Of a stretch of 64,000 bases of DNA, positions 50,188 to 60,085 are shown piece by piece. Positions within the stretch are counted from its first letter, which is position 1, and each line of letters begins with the position of its first letter. The stretch spans positions 1,061,501 through 1,125,500 of the forward strand of contig NZ_JXSL01000030.1 of NCBI RefSeq assembly GCF_000829825.1. The letters are read 5' to 3'. This DNA comes from Paramagnetospirillum magnetotacticum MS-1. Its GTDB lineage: Bacteria; Pseudomonadota; Alphaproteobacteria; Rhodospirillales; Magnetospirillaceae. A program made the position numbers and the translations under genes. Below the pieces are notes generated by a model. It was not told the origin of the DNA. It did not search any database and saw only the letters and a list, made by a program, of their open reading frames with translations.

Positions 50188-50676
50188 ATGGACATGACCG
50201 AACAGCGTAAGCCCGGCTGGTGGTACCCCTATATCTTCGTCGGCGGCTTCATGGTGGTGCTGATGGTGAATCTCACCATGGCCTATTTCGCCAACAGCAC
50301 CTTCTCGGGCATCTCCACCGAGCGGCCCTATGAAAAGGGTCTGGCCTTCAACCAGACCCTGGAAATGGCCCGCAAGCAAGAAGCGCTGAACTGGGCGGTC
50401 GATGTGCAGGTGGAGCCCGCCGCCAATCACGGCGCCCATATCACCATCACCTATAAGGACGCCGCCGGTCATGGCATCGACGGCATGGAGGTGAAGGCCC
50501 TGTTCGTGCGTCCCACCGCCAAGGGCCATGACCGCGAGGTGCGCCTTGCGCCCGTGGGGCCCGGCACCTATGCCACCCATCAGGAACTGCCCCTGGCCGG
50601 GGTCTGGGATCTGACCCTGCTGGCCACTGGCAAGGAGATCCCCTACTCGATCCTGCGCCGTATCGTGGTGCCGTGA
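50188..50676 (+). CDS. ccoH: FixH/CcoH oxidase assembly protein
   Basis: 162 residues, ATG directly after the ccoG stop with GGAGAG upstream. One N-terminal membrane helix (WWYPYIFVGGFMVVLMVNLTMAYFA), the FixH motif (RPYEKGLAFNQTLEMARKQEALNW) and a periplasmic beta domain. Needed for stable cbb3 assembly. Confidence 0.94.
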   Translation: MDMTEQRKPGWWYPYIFVGGFMVVLMVNLTMAYFANSTFSGISTERPYEKGLAFNQTLEMARKQEALNWAVDVQVEPAANHGAHITITYKDAAGHGIDGMEVKALFVRPTAKGHDREVRLAPVGPGTYATHQELPLAGVWDLTLLATGKEIPYSILRRIVVP

Positions 50677-53021
50677 CCGAGGCTGCGCTTTGTCGCCATT
50701 GCGGGGGACCCATGCCAGCCGATTTGGCCGGGGCGTTCTGCTGCCGGGGCTGTGAGGGCGCCTATCATCTGGTCGAAGGCCTGGGGCTCGAACAGTATTA
50801 CGCCCGCCGAAGCACCGATCCGGCGGCGCGGCCCCTGCGTCCCGACGATGACGCCGGGAACTACCACGACTTTTCCGCCCATGTCAGCTTCGACGAGGCC
50901 AAGGGCGAGGCTGGCCTTCATCTGATGATCGAGGGGCTGCATTGCGGCGCCTGCATCTGGCTGATCGAATCCCTGCTGAACAAGCAAAAGGGCGTGACCT
51001 GGGCGCGGGTCAACATGACCACCCGGCGCCTGGTGGTGCGCTGGCGGCCCGATGAGACCGAGCCCGGCACCCTTCTGGCCCCGGTGATCGGCGTGGGCTA
51101 TCGCCTGGTGCCTTTCGATCCCGAGCGATTGGGTCTGGAAACCCAGCGCCAGGAAAAGGAATTGCTGCGCGCCATGGCCATTGCCGGCTTTGCCGCCAGC
51201 AACGTCATGCTGCTGTCGGTCTCGGTCTGGGCCGGGCACTTTTCCTATATGGGTCCGGCGACCCGCGACCTGATGCACTGGATCTCCGCGCTGATCGTCC
51301 TGCCCGCCGTGGCCTGGTGCGTGCGGCCCTTCGCCCGCTCGGCCGTTGCCGCGCTTCGGGCCGGGCGCACCAATATGGATGTGCCCATCACCATCGGTGT
51401 GACGCTCGCCAGTTTGATGAGCCTGTGGGAGACCATTCACAGCGGCGAATACGCCTATTTCGACTCGGCCATCACCTTGCTGTTCTTCCTGCTGATCGGC
51501 CGCTATCTGGATTCCAGGGCGCGGGGCAAGGCGCGGACCACGGTGGAGCATCTGCTGGCGCTGGACGCCGTGGCGGTCACCGTGCTGGAACCCGACGGCA
51601 GCCAGCGCATGCTGCCGCCGCATAAAGTGGCGCCCGGCTCCAAGATTCTGGTGACTGCGGGCGAGCGAATCGGCGTCGATGGCCGCATCTATGACGGCCG
51701 CTCGGATGTGGATACCAGCCTGCTGACCGGCGAGAGCTTGCCCGTGCCGGTTACGGTGGGTGCCCAGGTCTTCGCCGGGACCATCAATCTGTCGGCCCCA
51801 CTGCGCCTGGAAGTCTCGGCGGTGGGCGAGCGCACCTTGCTGGCCGAGATCGTGCGCATGATGGAGGTGGCCGAACAGGGCCGCGCCCGTTATGTCGCCC
51901 TGGCCGACCGGGTGTCGCGCTGGTACGCCCCCGTGGTGCATGTGGCCGCCCTGCTGACCTTCACCGGCTGGACCGTCTTCACCAATACGCCCTGGCAGGA
52001 AGCCTTGCTTTATGCCGTGGCGGTGCTGATCATCACCTGTCCCTGCGCCCTGGCCCTGGCCGTTCCGGTGGTCCAGGTCATCGCCTCGGGCCGTCTCATG
52101 CGCCAGGGTGTGCTGGTTAAATCGGCCACCGCGCTGGAACGCTTTGCCGATGTGGACACGGTGGTGTTCGACAAGACCGGCACCCTGACCCTGGGCAAGC
52201 CCAGCCTGACCGAGGACGGCGCCTGGACCCGCGATGATCTGGCGGCGGCAGCCGGTCTGACGCCCGCCTCCCGTCATCCCTTGGCCCGCGCCATCACGGC
52301 GGCCTGCCCCACCGCCCCACTGGCCGAAGGCGTGCTGGAAGTGCCCGGCATGGGGCTAGAGGTCCCGGCCCAAGGCATCCGCCTGGGCAGCCGCAAATTC
52401 GTGGGTGTGGCTGACGATGCTGCCGGGGACGGCCCGGAATTGTGGCTGTCGCGTCCGGGTCGGGCGCCGGTGCGCTTTTCCTTCTCCGACGCCTTGCGCG
52501 CCGATGCCGTTGCCGTGGTGGCCGAACTGCGCCGTATGGGGCTGTCCCTGGAACTGCTGTCGGGCGACCGCCCGGCGGCTGCCGCCAAAGTGGCCGAGGC
52601 CTTGGGTCTGACCGAATGGCGGGCGGGATGCACGCCGGGCGACAAATGCACCCGTCTGGCCGAATTGGCGGAGCAGGGCCGCAAGGTCCTGATGATCGGC
52701 GACGGTCTCAACGATGCACCGGCCCTGGCCGCCGCCCATGTCTCCATGTCGCCGTCCTCGGCCGTGGATGTCAGCCAGACCGCCGCCGACGTGGTGTTTC
52801 AGGGCGGACGCCTGGCTCCGGTCATTGAAACCCTTGAGGTGGCCCGCCTGTCGCGCATTCTGGTGAAGCAGAATTTCGTACTGGCGCTGGGCTATAACCT
52901 CTTCACCGTGCCCCTGGCCGTGGCCGGATTGGTGACGCCGCTCATCGCCGCGATTGCCATGTCCACCTCGTCACTGGTAGTAATTGGAAACGCCCTGCGT
53001 CTTTCGCGCCGGAGAGGTTAG
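50673..53021 (+). CDS. ccoI: Copper-transporting P-type ATPase CcoI (FixI)
   Basis: 782 residues, GTG overlapping the ccoH stop. An N-terminal Cys-rich extension (CRHCGGPMPADLAGAFCCRGC) precedes an HMA domain with CGAC (91-94), eight membrane helices, the CPC ion site (456-458), phosphorylation site DKTGTLT (Asp500) and hinge GDGLNDAPALAAA. The short linker and CPC place it with CopA2/FixI pumps, which export Cu+ for insertion into CcoN. Confidence 0.96.
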   Translation: MTEAALCRHCGGPMPADLAGAFCCRGCEGAYHLVEGLGLEQYYARRSTDPAARPLRPDDDAGNYHDFSAHVSFDEAKGEAGLHLMIEGLHCGACIWLIESLLNKQKGVTWARVNMTTRRLVVRWRPDETEPGTLLAPVIGVGYRLVPFDPERLGLETQRQEKELLRAMAIAGFAASNVMLLSVSVWAGHFSYMGPATRDLMHWISALIVLPAVAWCVRPFARSAVAALRAGRTNMDVPITIGVTLASLMSLWETIHSGEYAYFDSAITLLFFLLIGRYLDSRARGKARTTVEHLLALDAVAVTVLEPDGSQRMLPPHKVAPGSKILVTAGERIGVDGRIYDGRSDVDTSLLTGESLPVPVTVGAQVFAGTINLSAPLRLEVSAVGERTLLAEIVRMMEVAEQGRARYVALADRVSRWYAPVVHVAALLTFTGWTVFTNTPWQEALLYAVAVLIITCPCALALAVPVVQVIASGRLMRQGVLVKSATALERFADVDTVVFDKTGTLTLGKPSLTEDGAWTRDDLAAAAGLTPASRHPLARAITAACPTAPLAEGVLEVPGMGLEVPAQGIRLGSRKFVGVADDAAGDGPELWLSRPGRAPVRFSFSDALRADAVAVVAELRRMGLSLELLSGDRPAAAAKVAEALGLTEWRAGCTPGDKCTRLAELAEQGRKVLMIGDGLNDAPALAAAHVSMSPSSAVDVSQTAADVVFQGGRLAPVIETLEVARLSRILVKQNFVLALGYNLFTVPLAVAGLVTPLIAAIAMSTSSLVVIGNALRLSRRRG

Positions 53022-53182
53022 TGGACAATCTGTTGATGCTGATTCCCGTGGCCCTGGGTTTGGGCTTCGTGGGGTTGCTCGGATTCCTGTGGGCTTTGAA
53101 GTCTGGTCAGTTCGATGACCTGGACGGGGCGGCGCACCGCATTCTTTTCGATGACGACGAACAGCCCAAGACCGGGGCCTGA
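53021..53182 (+). CDS. ccoS: cbb3 oxidase maturation protein CcoS
   Basis: 53 residues, starting at a GTG that shares one base with the ccoI stop. One membrane helix (LMLIPVALGLGFVGLLGFLW) and the hallmark FDDLDGAAHRILFDDDE tail. CcoS is needed for cofactor insertion into CcoN. Found by translating the gap between ccoI and the regulator. Confidence 0.94.
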   Translation: MDNLLMLIPVALGLGFVGLLGFLWALKSGQFDDLDGAAHRILFDDDEQPKTGA

Positions 53183-53187
53183 GGGGA

Positions 53188-53946
53188 ATGGGTAGCCTGA
53201 ACATGCCGCCCCTCGACTTCGACGCCCAAAAGACACCGCATATCGCCGACTTGCGCTCGCCCCAGTGCCGCAACTGCGACATCGTGCGCGAGATCGCCTT
53301 TTGCGCCGATCTCTCCCCGGACGAGGTCAAGCGTCTGGCCACCGTGCGATGTCATGCGGCGCTGCCCGCCAGCTTCACGGTGTTCCGTGAAGGCGACGAG
53401 GTCGATCACGTTTATTCCATCTCCGCCGGGGCGGTGAAGCTGTACAAGCTGATGCCCGACGGACGGCGCCAGATTATCGGCTTCCTGTTTTCGGGCGACC
53501 TGTTCGGCTTAGGCATCGATGGCGGCTATTGCTACACCGCCGAGACCATCACACCGACCCATCTGTGCCGCTTCACCCACCGCAAGTTGGATTCCCTGAT
53601 CGCCGAGATCCCGAGGCTCGAGCGCCGCATGTTCACCATGGCGGTCAAGGATCTCGTCTCGGCCCAGGACCAGATGCTGTTGCTGGGGCGCAAGACGGCG
53701 CGGGAAAAGGTCGCCACCTTCCTGCTGCGGCTGTCGCGGCGTTCCATTCAGATGGGCTTGCCGCCCAGCCCGGTGGCGCTGCCCATGAGCCGTGCCGACA
53801 TCGCCGATTATCTCGGCCTGACCATCGAAACGGTCAGCCGCACCTTCACTCAGCTCAAGCGCGACGGCATCATCGGATTGCCAGCATCGGGTCATTGCAT
53901 CGTCAATGACTGGGAAGCGCTGCGCGAGTTGGCCGAAGGCGGCTGA
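53188..53946 (+). CDS. fnr: FNR/FixK-type oxygen-responsive regulator
   Basis: 252 residues with GAGGGG before the ATG. N-terminal Cys27, Cys30 and Cys39 plus Cys115 form the C-x2-C...C pattern with a distal fourth Cys expected for a [4Fe-4S] FNR. A cNMP-binding-like beta roll follows ([43 protein letters not shown]), then a helix-turn-helix with [28 protein letters not shown]. The E-xx-SR recognition helix is the FNR one that reads TTGAT-N4-ATCAA, which matches the box at 44994. It is placed right after ccoS, closing a probable self-contained oxygen circuit. Confidence 0.93.
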   Translation: MGSLNMPPLDFDAQKTPHIADLRSPQCRNCDIVREIAFCADLSPDEVKRLATVRCHAALPASFTVFREGDEVDHVYSISAGAVKLYKLMPDGRRQIIGFLFSGDLFGLGIDGGYCYTAETITPTHLCRFTHRKLDSLIAEIPRLERRMFTMAVKDLVSAQDQMLLLGRKTAREKVATFLLRLSRRSIQMGLPPSPVALPMSRADIADYLGLTIETVSRTFTQLKRDGIIGLPASGHCIVNDWEALRELAEGG

Positions 53947-53993
53947 GCCCCCACCTATCCTTTACACTGCCCCCAAGCGAAAGAGGCCCTCCG

Positions 53994-54818
53994 GTGAGCA
54001 CCGAAGTCAGGATCAAACGCATCACCACGCGCGACATCCGCGCCCGCAAGGGGGCCGAGCCGCTGGTGGTGCTGACCGCTTATACCGCCCCCATCGCCCG
54101 GCTGCTTGATCCCATCTGCGATATCTTGCTGGTGGGCGATTCGCTCGGCATGGTGGTTTACGGCATGGAGACCACGCTGGGCGTCACGCTCGACATGATG
54201 ATCAATCACGGCGCCGCCGTGGTGCGCTCGTCGTCCAAGGCCTGCGTGGTGGTGGACATGCCCTTCGGCTCCTACCAGGAGAGCCGGGAACAGGCCTTCC
54301 GCAATTGCGCGCGGGTGATGGCGGAAACGGGCTGCGCCGCCGTCAAGCTGGAAGGTGGCCGCGAACTGGCCGAGACCATCCGCTTTCTGGTGGATCGGGG
54401 CATTCCGGTGTTGGCCCATATCGGCCTCAAGCCCCAGGCTGTGCATGCCGCGGGCGGTTTCCGTGCCCAGGGCCGCCTGGAAGCCGAGGCCGAGGCCATC
54501 CGCGACGATGCCCGCGCCATCACCGAGGCCGGTGCTTTCGCCGTGGTGGTGGAGGGCACGGTCGAGCCTGTATCGCGCGCCCTGTCGGCGGAAATCAGCA
54601 TTCCCACCATCGGCATCGGCGCCTCGCCCGCCTGTGACGGGCAGGTGCTGGTCATCGACGATCTGGTAGGGCTGTTCGACGACTTCACCCCTAAATTCGT
54701 CAAGCGCTATGCCGATCTGCGGCCCCTCATCACCGAGGCGGCCCAGCGCTATGCCGCCGAGGTCAAGGCCCGCAGCTTTCCCGGCCCTGAGCACTGCTTT
54801 GGAATGCCGAAGAAATGA
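53994..54818 (+). CDS. panB: 3-methyl-2-oxobutanoate hydroxymethyltransferase
   Basis: 274 residues from a GTG (AAGAGG upstream). [60 protein letters not shown], the VKLEGG motif, HIGLKPQ and [21 protein letters not shown] are canonical PanB. It makes ketopantoate, step one of pantothenate synthesis. Four-base overlap with panC. Confidence 0.97.
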   Translation: MSTEVRIKRITTRDIRARKGAEPLVVLTAYTAPIARLLDPICDILLVGDSLGMVVYGMETTLGVTLDMMINHGAAVVRSSSKACVVVDMPFGSYQESREQAFRNCARVMAETGCAAVKLEGGRELAETIRFLVDRGIPVLAHIGLKPQAVHAAGGFRAQGRLEAEAEAIRDDARAITEAGAFAVVVEGTVEPVSRALSAEISIPTIGIGASPACDGQVLVIDDLVGLFDDFTPKFVKRYADLRPLITEAAQRYAAEVKARSFPGPEHCFGMPKK

Positions 54819-55669
54819 AAGCGCCCGTGACCATCGTCCGTAGCGTCGCGGCCTTGCGCGCCCAGATGGGCGGCTGGCGCGACCAGAAACTCTCGGTCGC
54901 CCTGGTTCCCACCATGGGGGCGCTGCACGAGGGGCATCTGTCCCTGGTCCGGCGCGGACTGGAACTGGCTGACCGCGTCGTCGCCTCGGTCTTCGTCAAT
55001 CCCACTCAGTTCGGTCCCAACGAGGATTTCGCCCGCTATCCCCGCCAGGAGGAACTGGACGCCGCCGCCCTGACCTCGGCCGGATGCCATTTGCTGTTCG
55101 CACCCGATGTGGCCGAAATGTACCCGGAAGGCTTCGCCACCACGGTTTCGGTGAGCGGCGTCTCGGAAGGGCTGTGCGGCGCGGTGCGCCCCGGCCACTT
55201 CGCCGGTGTGGCCACGGTGGTGACCAAGCTGTTGCTGCAATGCCTACCCGATGTGGCGTTGTTCGGCGAGAAGGACTACCAGCAACTGGCGGTGATCCGC
55301 CGCTTTGCCCGCGATCTCGACATTCCCGTGCGCATCGAGGGCGTGCCCACGCTGCGCGAGGATGACGGCCTCGCCATGTCGTCGCGCAACGCCTATATGT
55401 CGCCGGAACAGCGCACCATCGCCCCTTGGCTGATCCGGGCCTTGACCGGTATCGCCGACGGCCTGAGGGCCGGGGCCAAGGCCGAGGATCTCTGCCCCAT
55501 GGCCGCCTCGGGGCTGCTCAGGGCAGGGTTCGATTCGGTGGATTACATCGAAGTGCGCGACGCCGCCACCCTGGGGCCCGCCGATCTCCTGGACCGCCCT
55601 CTTCGCATTCTTGCCGCCGCCCGCCTGGGCAAGACCCGGCTGATCGACAATATCGGGGTGGAGCCCTGA
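54815..55669 (+). CDS. panC: Pantothenate synthetase
   Basis: 284 residues. [18 protein letters not shown] with the HxGH motif, [33 protein letters not shown] and MSSRNAYMS (KMSKS-like) are complete. It joins pantoate and beta-alanine. Ends panBC, followed by a strong terminator. Confidence 0.97.
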   Translation: MKAPVTIVRSVAALRAQMGGWRDQKLSVALVPTMGALHEGHLSLVRRGLELADRVVASVFVNPTQFGPNEDFARYPRQEELDAAALTSAGCHLLFAPDVAEMYPEGFATTVSVSGVSEGLCGAVRPGHFAGVATVVTKLLLQCLPDVALFGEKDYQQLAVIRRFARDLDIPVRIEGVPTLREDDGLAMSSRNAYMSPEQRTIAPWLIRALTGIADGLRAGAKAEDLCPMAASGLLRAGFDSVDYIEVRDAATLGPADLLDRPLRILAAARLGKTRLIDNIGVEP

Positions 55670-55717
55670 GAAAGCGGAGTATCCGCCCCAGGCATGCCTA
55701 GACAGGTCTCAAGCAGA

Positions 55718-55750
55718 ACCCCCCCGAAGCCGCGGCTTCGGGGGGTTTTT
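55718..55750 (+). terminator. Intrinsic terminator of panBC
   Basis: CCCCCCGAAGCC and GGCTTCGGGGGG (12-bp stem with a very tight central loop) followed by TTTTT (55746-55750). Confidence 0.92.
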
Positions 55751-55766
55751 CATGAAAACCGGATCT

Positions 55767-56252
55767 TCAGTGATGCATGGTCATGGGGCCATGGCCGCTC
55801 CTGCCGCCCATTCCGGGCATCAGATCGTCGGCGATCTTCTGCTGTTCCAGGCTGAGCGAGGCGTAGAAGGCGGTCATGGCCGGGACCATTTTGCGCAAGA
55901 CATCGGCGCGGGCCTCGGCGACCTGCTGCATGCGGCCCATGCGCTCGGGCATGGTGGACAGCTTTGACGGATCGGTCTTGTCGTCACAGACCTTGCGCAT
56001 GGGAAGGGATGCTTCCTTCAAGGTCTCGGTCAGTTGCTTGAACTCGGTCTTCTGGGATTCGGAGAGCTTCAGCTTCGCTTCGGTATAGGCCATATGGGCC
56101 GCCATACGGGCGTCCATGTCGCCGCACAGGCTGCTCATGCGCTCGACGGCGGTGGAACGCGGTGCGGGATCGGCGGCGCGCGCCACGTTCACCAGGGCGG
56201 CAAGGCCAAGTGCGATGGCGACGGATGCGGTCAGAATGGTAATGCGGCTCAT
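55767..56252 (-). CDS. Periplasmic Spy/CpxP-like LTXXQ protein
   Basis: 161 residues. Signal peptide RITILTASVAIALGLAALVNVARA, then a helical chaperone-like domain with an LTXXQ-like repeat (LSESQKTEFKQL and LSLEQQKIADDL). Two Cys (in SSLCGDMDAR and RKVCDDKTD) could form a disulfide. The C-terminus HGPMTMHH is His/Met-rich and may bind metal. Relatives are periplasmic stress or metal-tolerance factors (Spy, CpxP, ZraP). Confidence 0.85.
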   Translation of the reverse strand: MSRITILTASVAIALGLAALVNVARAADPAPRSTAVERMSSLCGDMDARMAAHMAYTEAKLKLSESQKTEFKQLTETLKEASLPMRKVCDDKTDPSKLSTMPERMGRMQQVAEARADVLRKMVPAMTAFYASLSLEQQKIADDLMPGMGGRSGHGPMTMHH

Positions 56253-56352
56253 GGGGCACCTGTGAACGGGTGAATTGCAATGACTCCGTTCTACAGGGGC
56301 CGGGTAACTCCAGAATGTCGCTTGGTCGGGCTCTTGGTAACAGAGGGTAACG

Positions 56353-57699
56353 TTACCGCCGCTCCGAGGTGAAATCGAAGGCAGCGGTCAGGTCGTTGGC
56401 TACCGCATCGCGGCGGCCCAGGGGGGGCAGCCCGAAGCGGGTCTCGATCAGCTTGAGGATCGAGGTGGTGTCGTAGACGGTGTGATCGACGAAGCCGCGT
56501 TTTGCATAGGGCGAAATGATGAGGGCGGGGATGCGGGTGCCGGGACCCCAACGGTCCCCCTTGGGCGGGGCCACATGGTCCCAGAATCCGCCATTCTCGT
56601 CATAGGTGATGATGATGGCGGTGTCCTTCCACAAGGCACTGGCGCGGATGGCGTCCACCAGACGGGCCGCCTTGGCATCGCCGCTGGCCAGATCGGCATA
56701 ACCGGGATGCTGGTTCTCATCGCCCACCGGCTTGTAGAAGACGACGCTTTCCAGTCTGCCCGCGGCGACGGATTCGAACAAAGGGGCCTCGTCCTTCAGG
56801 TGCCTGGCCTTGGCTTTGGTTCCCTCGCCGGTGCTGGCGAAATAGACGAAGGGCTGGTGATGGTACTGGAAGTTGCCTTGGTTGCGCCCTTCCAGGGCGG
56901 CAGCATAGCCGCCGGAATACCAGGCCCATGACACATTCTTGCCGCTCAGCCGGTCGCCGATATTGGGGGCGGTTTGGGGCGGCAGGCGCTTGGCAAGATC
57001 GGTGGCCGAAGGCGGATAGGGCGGATAGAACGAGAAGATAGTGTTGACCGGATAGCCGTCGGGGGTAACCGCGCCGTCTTTGACCAGATGGCCGTCGCCA
57101 TCGAGTTGGGCGCGGATGGAGGCCGGAGCCGCCTCATATTGCGGGGTGCAGGCGCAGATCAGCCAGAAGTGGTTCAGGAACGAACCGCCGAAGGCCGCCT
57201 GAAAGAAATTGTCGGCCAGGGTGAACTCGCGGGCCAGTGCCCATAGCCGGGTGTTCGAGGTGTCGTAAGTGCCCATAACCAGGCCACCGGCATCGGACCA
57301 GGCGGCGAATTTGTCGTTCCGGCCGCCATTGATCTGTTCCATGTTCTGGTAGAAGCGGTGGACCAGATCCCTGTGCTTTTCGCTCTGCCCCACATGGGGC
57401 CCGATGTCGAACGGGGCGTTGGCTATTTGGGCGGGAAAGCGCGGGTCGGGCTGTTTGGTCTTTTCGTCCAGAATGGGGGGGAGCACGGTATAGGGCTTGC
57501 CCTCTCTGTCGACCTGAACAGGGGCGCCTTTGGCGGCCTCCAGTCCATCGGCGCCGGGGAAGCGTCCGAACATGTTGTCGAAGCTGCGGTTTTCCAGATA
57601 GATCACCACGATGTGGTTGATCTTCTCCACGCCCCCGGAAGCCGCCTGGGCCGGAACGGCGGCCAGGATGGCGAAGACGAGAAGCAGCACTCGGGTCAT
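56353..57699 (-). CDS. Secreted phosphoesterase of the phospholipase C / AcpA family
   Basis: 448 residues. Signal peptide TRVLLLVFAILAAVPAQA; mature domain with IYLENRSFDNMFGRFPGADGL (catalytic Glu/Asn/Thr-region near 33-45), KPVGDENQHPGY, ITYDENGGFWDHVAPP and PALIISPYAKRGFVDHTVYDTTSILKLIE. These are the motifs of the PLC/acid phosphatase family that hydrolyses phospholipids or phosphomonoesters outside the cytosol. Possibly phosphate-regulated; no Pho box was found by eye. Confidence 0.92.
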   Translation of the reverse strand: MTRVLLLVFAILAAVPAQAASGGVEKINHIVVIYLENRSFDNMFGRFPGADGLEAAKGAPVQVDREGKPYTVLPPILDEKTKQPDPRFPAQIANAPFDIGPHVGQSEKHRDLVHRFYQNMEQINGGRNDKFAAWSDAGGLVMGTYDTSNTRLWALAREFTLADNFFQAAFGGSFLNHFWLICACTPQYEAAPASIRAQLDGDGHLVKDGAVTPDGYPVNTIFSFYPPYPPSATDLAKRLPPQTAPNIGDRLSGKNVSWAWYSGGYAAALEGRNQGNFQYHHQPFVYFASTGEGTKAKARHLKDEAPLFESVAAGRLESVVFYKPVGDENQHPGYADLASGDAKAARLVDAIRASALWKDTAIIITYDENGGFWDHVAPPKGDRWGPGTRIPALIISPYAKRGFVDHTVYDTTSILKLIETRFGLPPLGRRDAVANDLTAAFDFTSERR

Positions 57700-57759
57700 G
57701 GCGCCCCCTTACGGTAAGGACAGAAGTCTAACCCGTGATCGTGGGGAGGGTCGTGACGG

Positions 57760-58206
57760 TTAGATGAACAGCATGGCTCCGGTCTTGGACGCATCGGCCA
57801 GGAAGGTGACCACGCCGCCCTTGGTCACCGGCACATCGGGGCGCAATCCGTCGGGGTCCATGCCCAGGGCCTTCAGACCCATTTCGCAGACCATGAAAGT
57901 GACGCCCAACGCCACGCAGGCTTCCAGCAATTCCTCGAAGCGGCCCACACCCTTGGCCTTGAAGCTGTCGTCGACCCATTTGGCGGCGCGCCCATCCGAG
58001 CATTTGAGCCGCGTCCAGGCGGGCTGGGAGTCGGGAAGGGGCTTTTCCAGGGCGCGGCCCGCCCACATGGTGAAGAACAAGGTCACGGGCGTATTCGACG
58101 CAATGGCCGCGGCCGCCATCACCAGGGCGTAGTGGATACGGTCGAAATCGCCGGAAAACACCACGATGGACAGCTTGTCAGGCGAATTGCGCTCAGCCGC
58201 AGACAT
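57760..58206 (-). CDS. DsrE/DsrF-like sulfur-relay protein (DsrE2 type)
   Basis: 148 residues from the ATG at 58206, with GGGAG eight bases before it inside the moeB end. The DsrE fold is visible (KLSIVVFSGDFDRIHYALVMAAAAIAS, VTLFFTMWAGRAL), with the conserved Cys in FMVCEMGLKALGM near residue 107 that would carry persulfide, a second Cys in LLEACVALG and another in RLKCSDG. The 14-base overlap with moeB suggests coupled translation and a shared sulfur pathway. Confidence 0.85.
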   Translation of the reverse strand: MSAAERNSPDKLSIVVFSGDFDRIHYALVMAAAAIASNTPVTLFFTMWAGRALEKPLPDSQPAWTRLKCSDGRAAKWVDDSFKAKGVGRFEELLEACVALGVTFMVCEMGLKALGMDPDGLRPDVPVTKGGVVTFLADASKTGAMLFI

Positions 58207-58993
58207 TACTGGTGCTCCCATGGGCCGACAAATCGGTGATGGTGGGGTGGTCGCCGCATAAGGGGCAGCCCGGATCACGCGGCACCCGCACCGTGCGCCA
58301 TGCCACCGACAAGGCGTCGTAGATCACCAGCTTGCCCGCCAGCGACTCGCCGATGCCCAGCAATTCCTTGATCACCTCGGTGGCCTGCATGGCCCCCATT
58401 GTGCCAGCGATGGCGCCCAGGACACCGGCGCTGGAACAGGTGGGCACATGGCCTTCGGGCGGGGCTTCGCGGTAGATGCAGCGATAGCAGGGCCCCCCCG
58501 GCTTGTAGGTGGCAAGCTGTCCGTCAAAGCGAAGGATGGCCGCCGAGACCAGGGTCTTGCCCTCCAGCCGCGCCGCATCGTTGACCAGGAAGCGGGTGGG
58601 GAAGTTGTCGGAGCCGTCGGCCACCACCTGGAAGTCGCGGAAGATTTCCCGCGCATTATCCTTGTCGAGGCGCGCCCGGATGGGCACCACACGCACATCG
58701 GGATTGATGTCAGCCACGGCCGATGCCGCACTGGCCACCTTGGCCATTCCGACGTTAGAGGTGCGGTGGATAATCTGGCGCTGCAGGTTGGACAGTTCCA
58801 CGTCGTCGTCGTCGATCACCCCGATGGTGCCCACTCCGGCGGCGGCCAGATAGAGGATCACCGGCGAGCCCAAACCGCCCGCCCCGATCACCAGGGCGGA
58901 GGAGCCGAGAAGCTTGGCCTGTCCGATACCGCCCACCTCCGGCAGGATGATGTGGCGGGCGTATCGGTGGATCTGCTCCTCGGTGAAGTCCAT
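58193..58993 (-). CDS. moeB: MoeB/ThiF family adenylyltransferase
   Basis: 266 residues. Nucleotide site ALVIGAGGLGSP, DDDDVELSNLQRQIIH, DGSDNFPTRFLVND, the zinc pairs CYRC and CPLC, and VPTCSSAGVLG with the putative catalytic Cys are intact. The family adenylates the C-terminal Gly of ThiS or MoaD. No thiS or moaD gene is near; the partner is the overlapping dsrE-like gene, and cysK lies on the upstream side. Confidence 0.93.
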   Translation of the reverse strand: MDFTEEQIHRYARHIILPEVGGIGQAKLLGSSALVIGAGGLGSPVILYLAAAGVGTIGVIDDDDVELSNLQRQIIHRTSNVGMAKVASAASAVADINPDVRVVPIRARLDKDNAREIFRDFQVVADGSDNFPTRFLVNDAARLEGKTLVSAAILRFDGQLATYKPGGPCYRCIYREAPPEGHVPTCSSAGVLGAIAGTMGAMQATEVIKELLGIGESLAGKLVIYDALSVAWRTVRVPRDPGCPLCGDHPTITDLSAHGSTSNVCG

Positions 58994-59002
58994 AAGGTGG
59001 TC

Positions 59003-59042
59003 CCTAAATAAAAGTCACCCCCGGAGATGATCCGGGGGTGAC
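59003..59042 (-). terminator. Intrinsic terminator of cysK
   Basis: GTCACCCCCGGA and TCCGGGGGTGAC, perfect 12-bp stem with a 5-base loop (59014-59042), followed on the minus strand by TTTTATTT. It lies 28 bases after the cysK stop. Confidence 0.92.
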
Positions 59043-59070
59043 GAATATACAAGAAGGTACCGCCCCAGCC

Positions 59071-60030
59071 CTAGACCTGATCGAACAGGGCAGTCGACAG
59101 ATAGCGCTCGGCGAAGCTGGGGATAATGGCGACGATCACCTTGCCCGCATTCTCGGGACGCGAGCCCAGTTCCAGGGCGGCGGCGATGGCCGCACCCGAG
59201 GAGATGCCCACCGGAACGCCTTCCAGCTTGGCGGCCTTGCGCGCCGTGGACAGCGCCGTCTCGTTGCCGATCTGCAGGATTTCGTCGATCACGCCACGGT
59301 CCAGGATGTCGGGCACGAAGCCCGCGCCGATGCCCTGGATCTTGTGGGGGCCGGGGGCGCCGCCGGAAAGCACGGGGCTGTCCTCGGGCTCGACGGCCAC
59401 CATCTTGAGGCCGGGCTTGCGGGCCTTCAGAACGCGGCCGATGCCGGAAATGGTGCCGCCGGTGCCGACGCCCGAGACGATGATATCCACCTTGCCGTCG
59501 GTGTCGTTCCAGATCTCCTCGGCGGTGGTGCGCTCGTGGATGGCCGGGTTGGCGGCATTCTTGAACTGCTGCGGCATGATGGCGCCCGGCGTGGAGGCCA
59601 GAAGCTCTTCCGCCTGGCGCACCGCGCCGGTCATGCCCTTGGACGCCGGGGTCAGCACGATTTCGGCGCCCAGGAGCTGCAGCATCTTGCGGCGCTCCAG
59701 CGACATGCTTTCGGGCATGCAGAGGATCAGCTTGTAGCCCTTGGCGGCGGCCACGAAGGCCAGGGCGATGCCGGTATTGCCCGAGGTCGGCTCAATGATG
59801 GTGCCGCCCGGCTTCAACTGGCCCGACTGCTCGGCCGCCTCGATCATGGCAAAGCCGATGCGGTCCTTGACCGAGGCCAGCGGATTGAAGAATTCCAGCT
59901 TGCCCAGGATATCGGCCTTGGCACCGGATTCAGCGGCCAGGCGCTTGAAGCGCACCAACGGCGTGGCGCCGATCGTGTCGATGATGCTGTCGTAAATCTT
60001 GCCGCGGAAAGCGGGGGTGGAAGCGCTCAT
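59071..60030 (-). CDS. cysK: Cysteine synthase A (O-acetylserine sulfhydrylase)
   Basis: 319 residues. [14 protein letters not shown] Lys55 in [31 protein letters not shown], and [18 protein letters not shown] plus [11 protein letters not shown] are canonical. It makes cysteine from O-acetylserine and sulfide. Promoter and palindrome at 60054-60083 and a cysteine-poor Rrf2 regulator gene just upstream suggest sulfur control. Confidence 0.97.
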   Translation of the reverse strand: MSASTPAFRGKIYDSIIDTIGATPLVRFKRLAAESGAKADILGKLEFFNPLASVKDRIGFAMIEAAEQSGQLKPGGTIIEPTSGNTGIALAFVAAAKGYKLILCMPESMSLERRKMLQLLGAEIVLTPASKGMTGAVRQAEELLASTPGAIMPQQFKNAANPAIHERTTAEEIWNDTDGKVDIIVSGVGTGGTISGIGRVLKARKPGLKMVAVEPEDSPVLSGGAPGPHKIQGIGAGFVPDILDRGVIDEILQIGNETALSTARKAAKLEGVPVGISSGAAIAAALELGSRPENAGKVIVAIIPSFAERYLSTALFDQV

Positions 60031-60053
60031 CTCATATTCCCCACAAAAAGTTT

Positions 60054-60083
60054 GTAGTACATCGCATAACTACATAGTATCAA
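60054..60083 (-). promoter_or_regulatory. Candidate cysK promoter with overlapping operator
   Basis: On the minus strand TTGATA (60083-60078), 18-base spacer, TACTAC (60059-60054). An inverted repeat GTAGT-N10-ACTAC (60054-60073) covers the spacer and -10, as expected for repression by the neighbouring Rrf2 protein. Confidence 0.4.
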
Positions 60084-60085
60084 GG

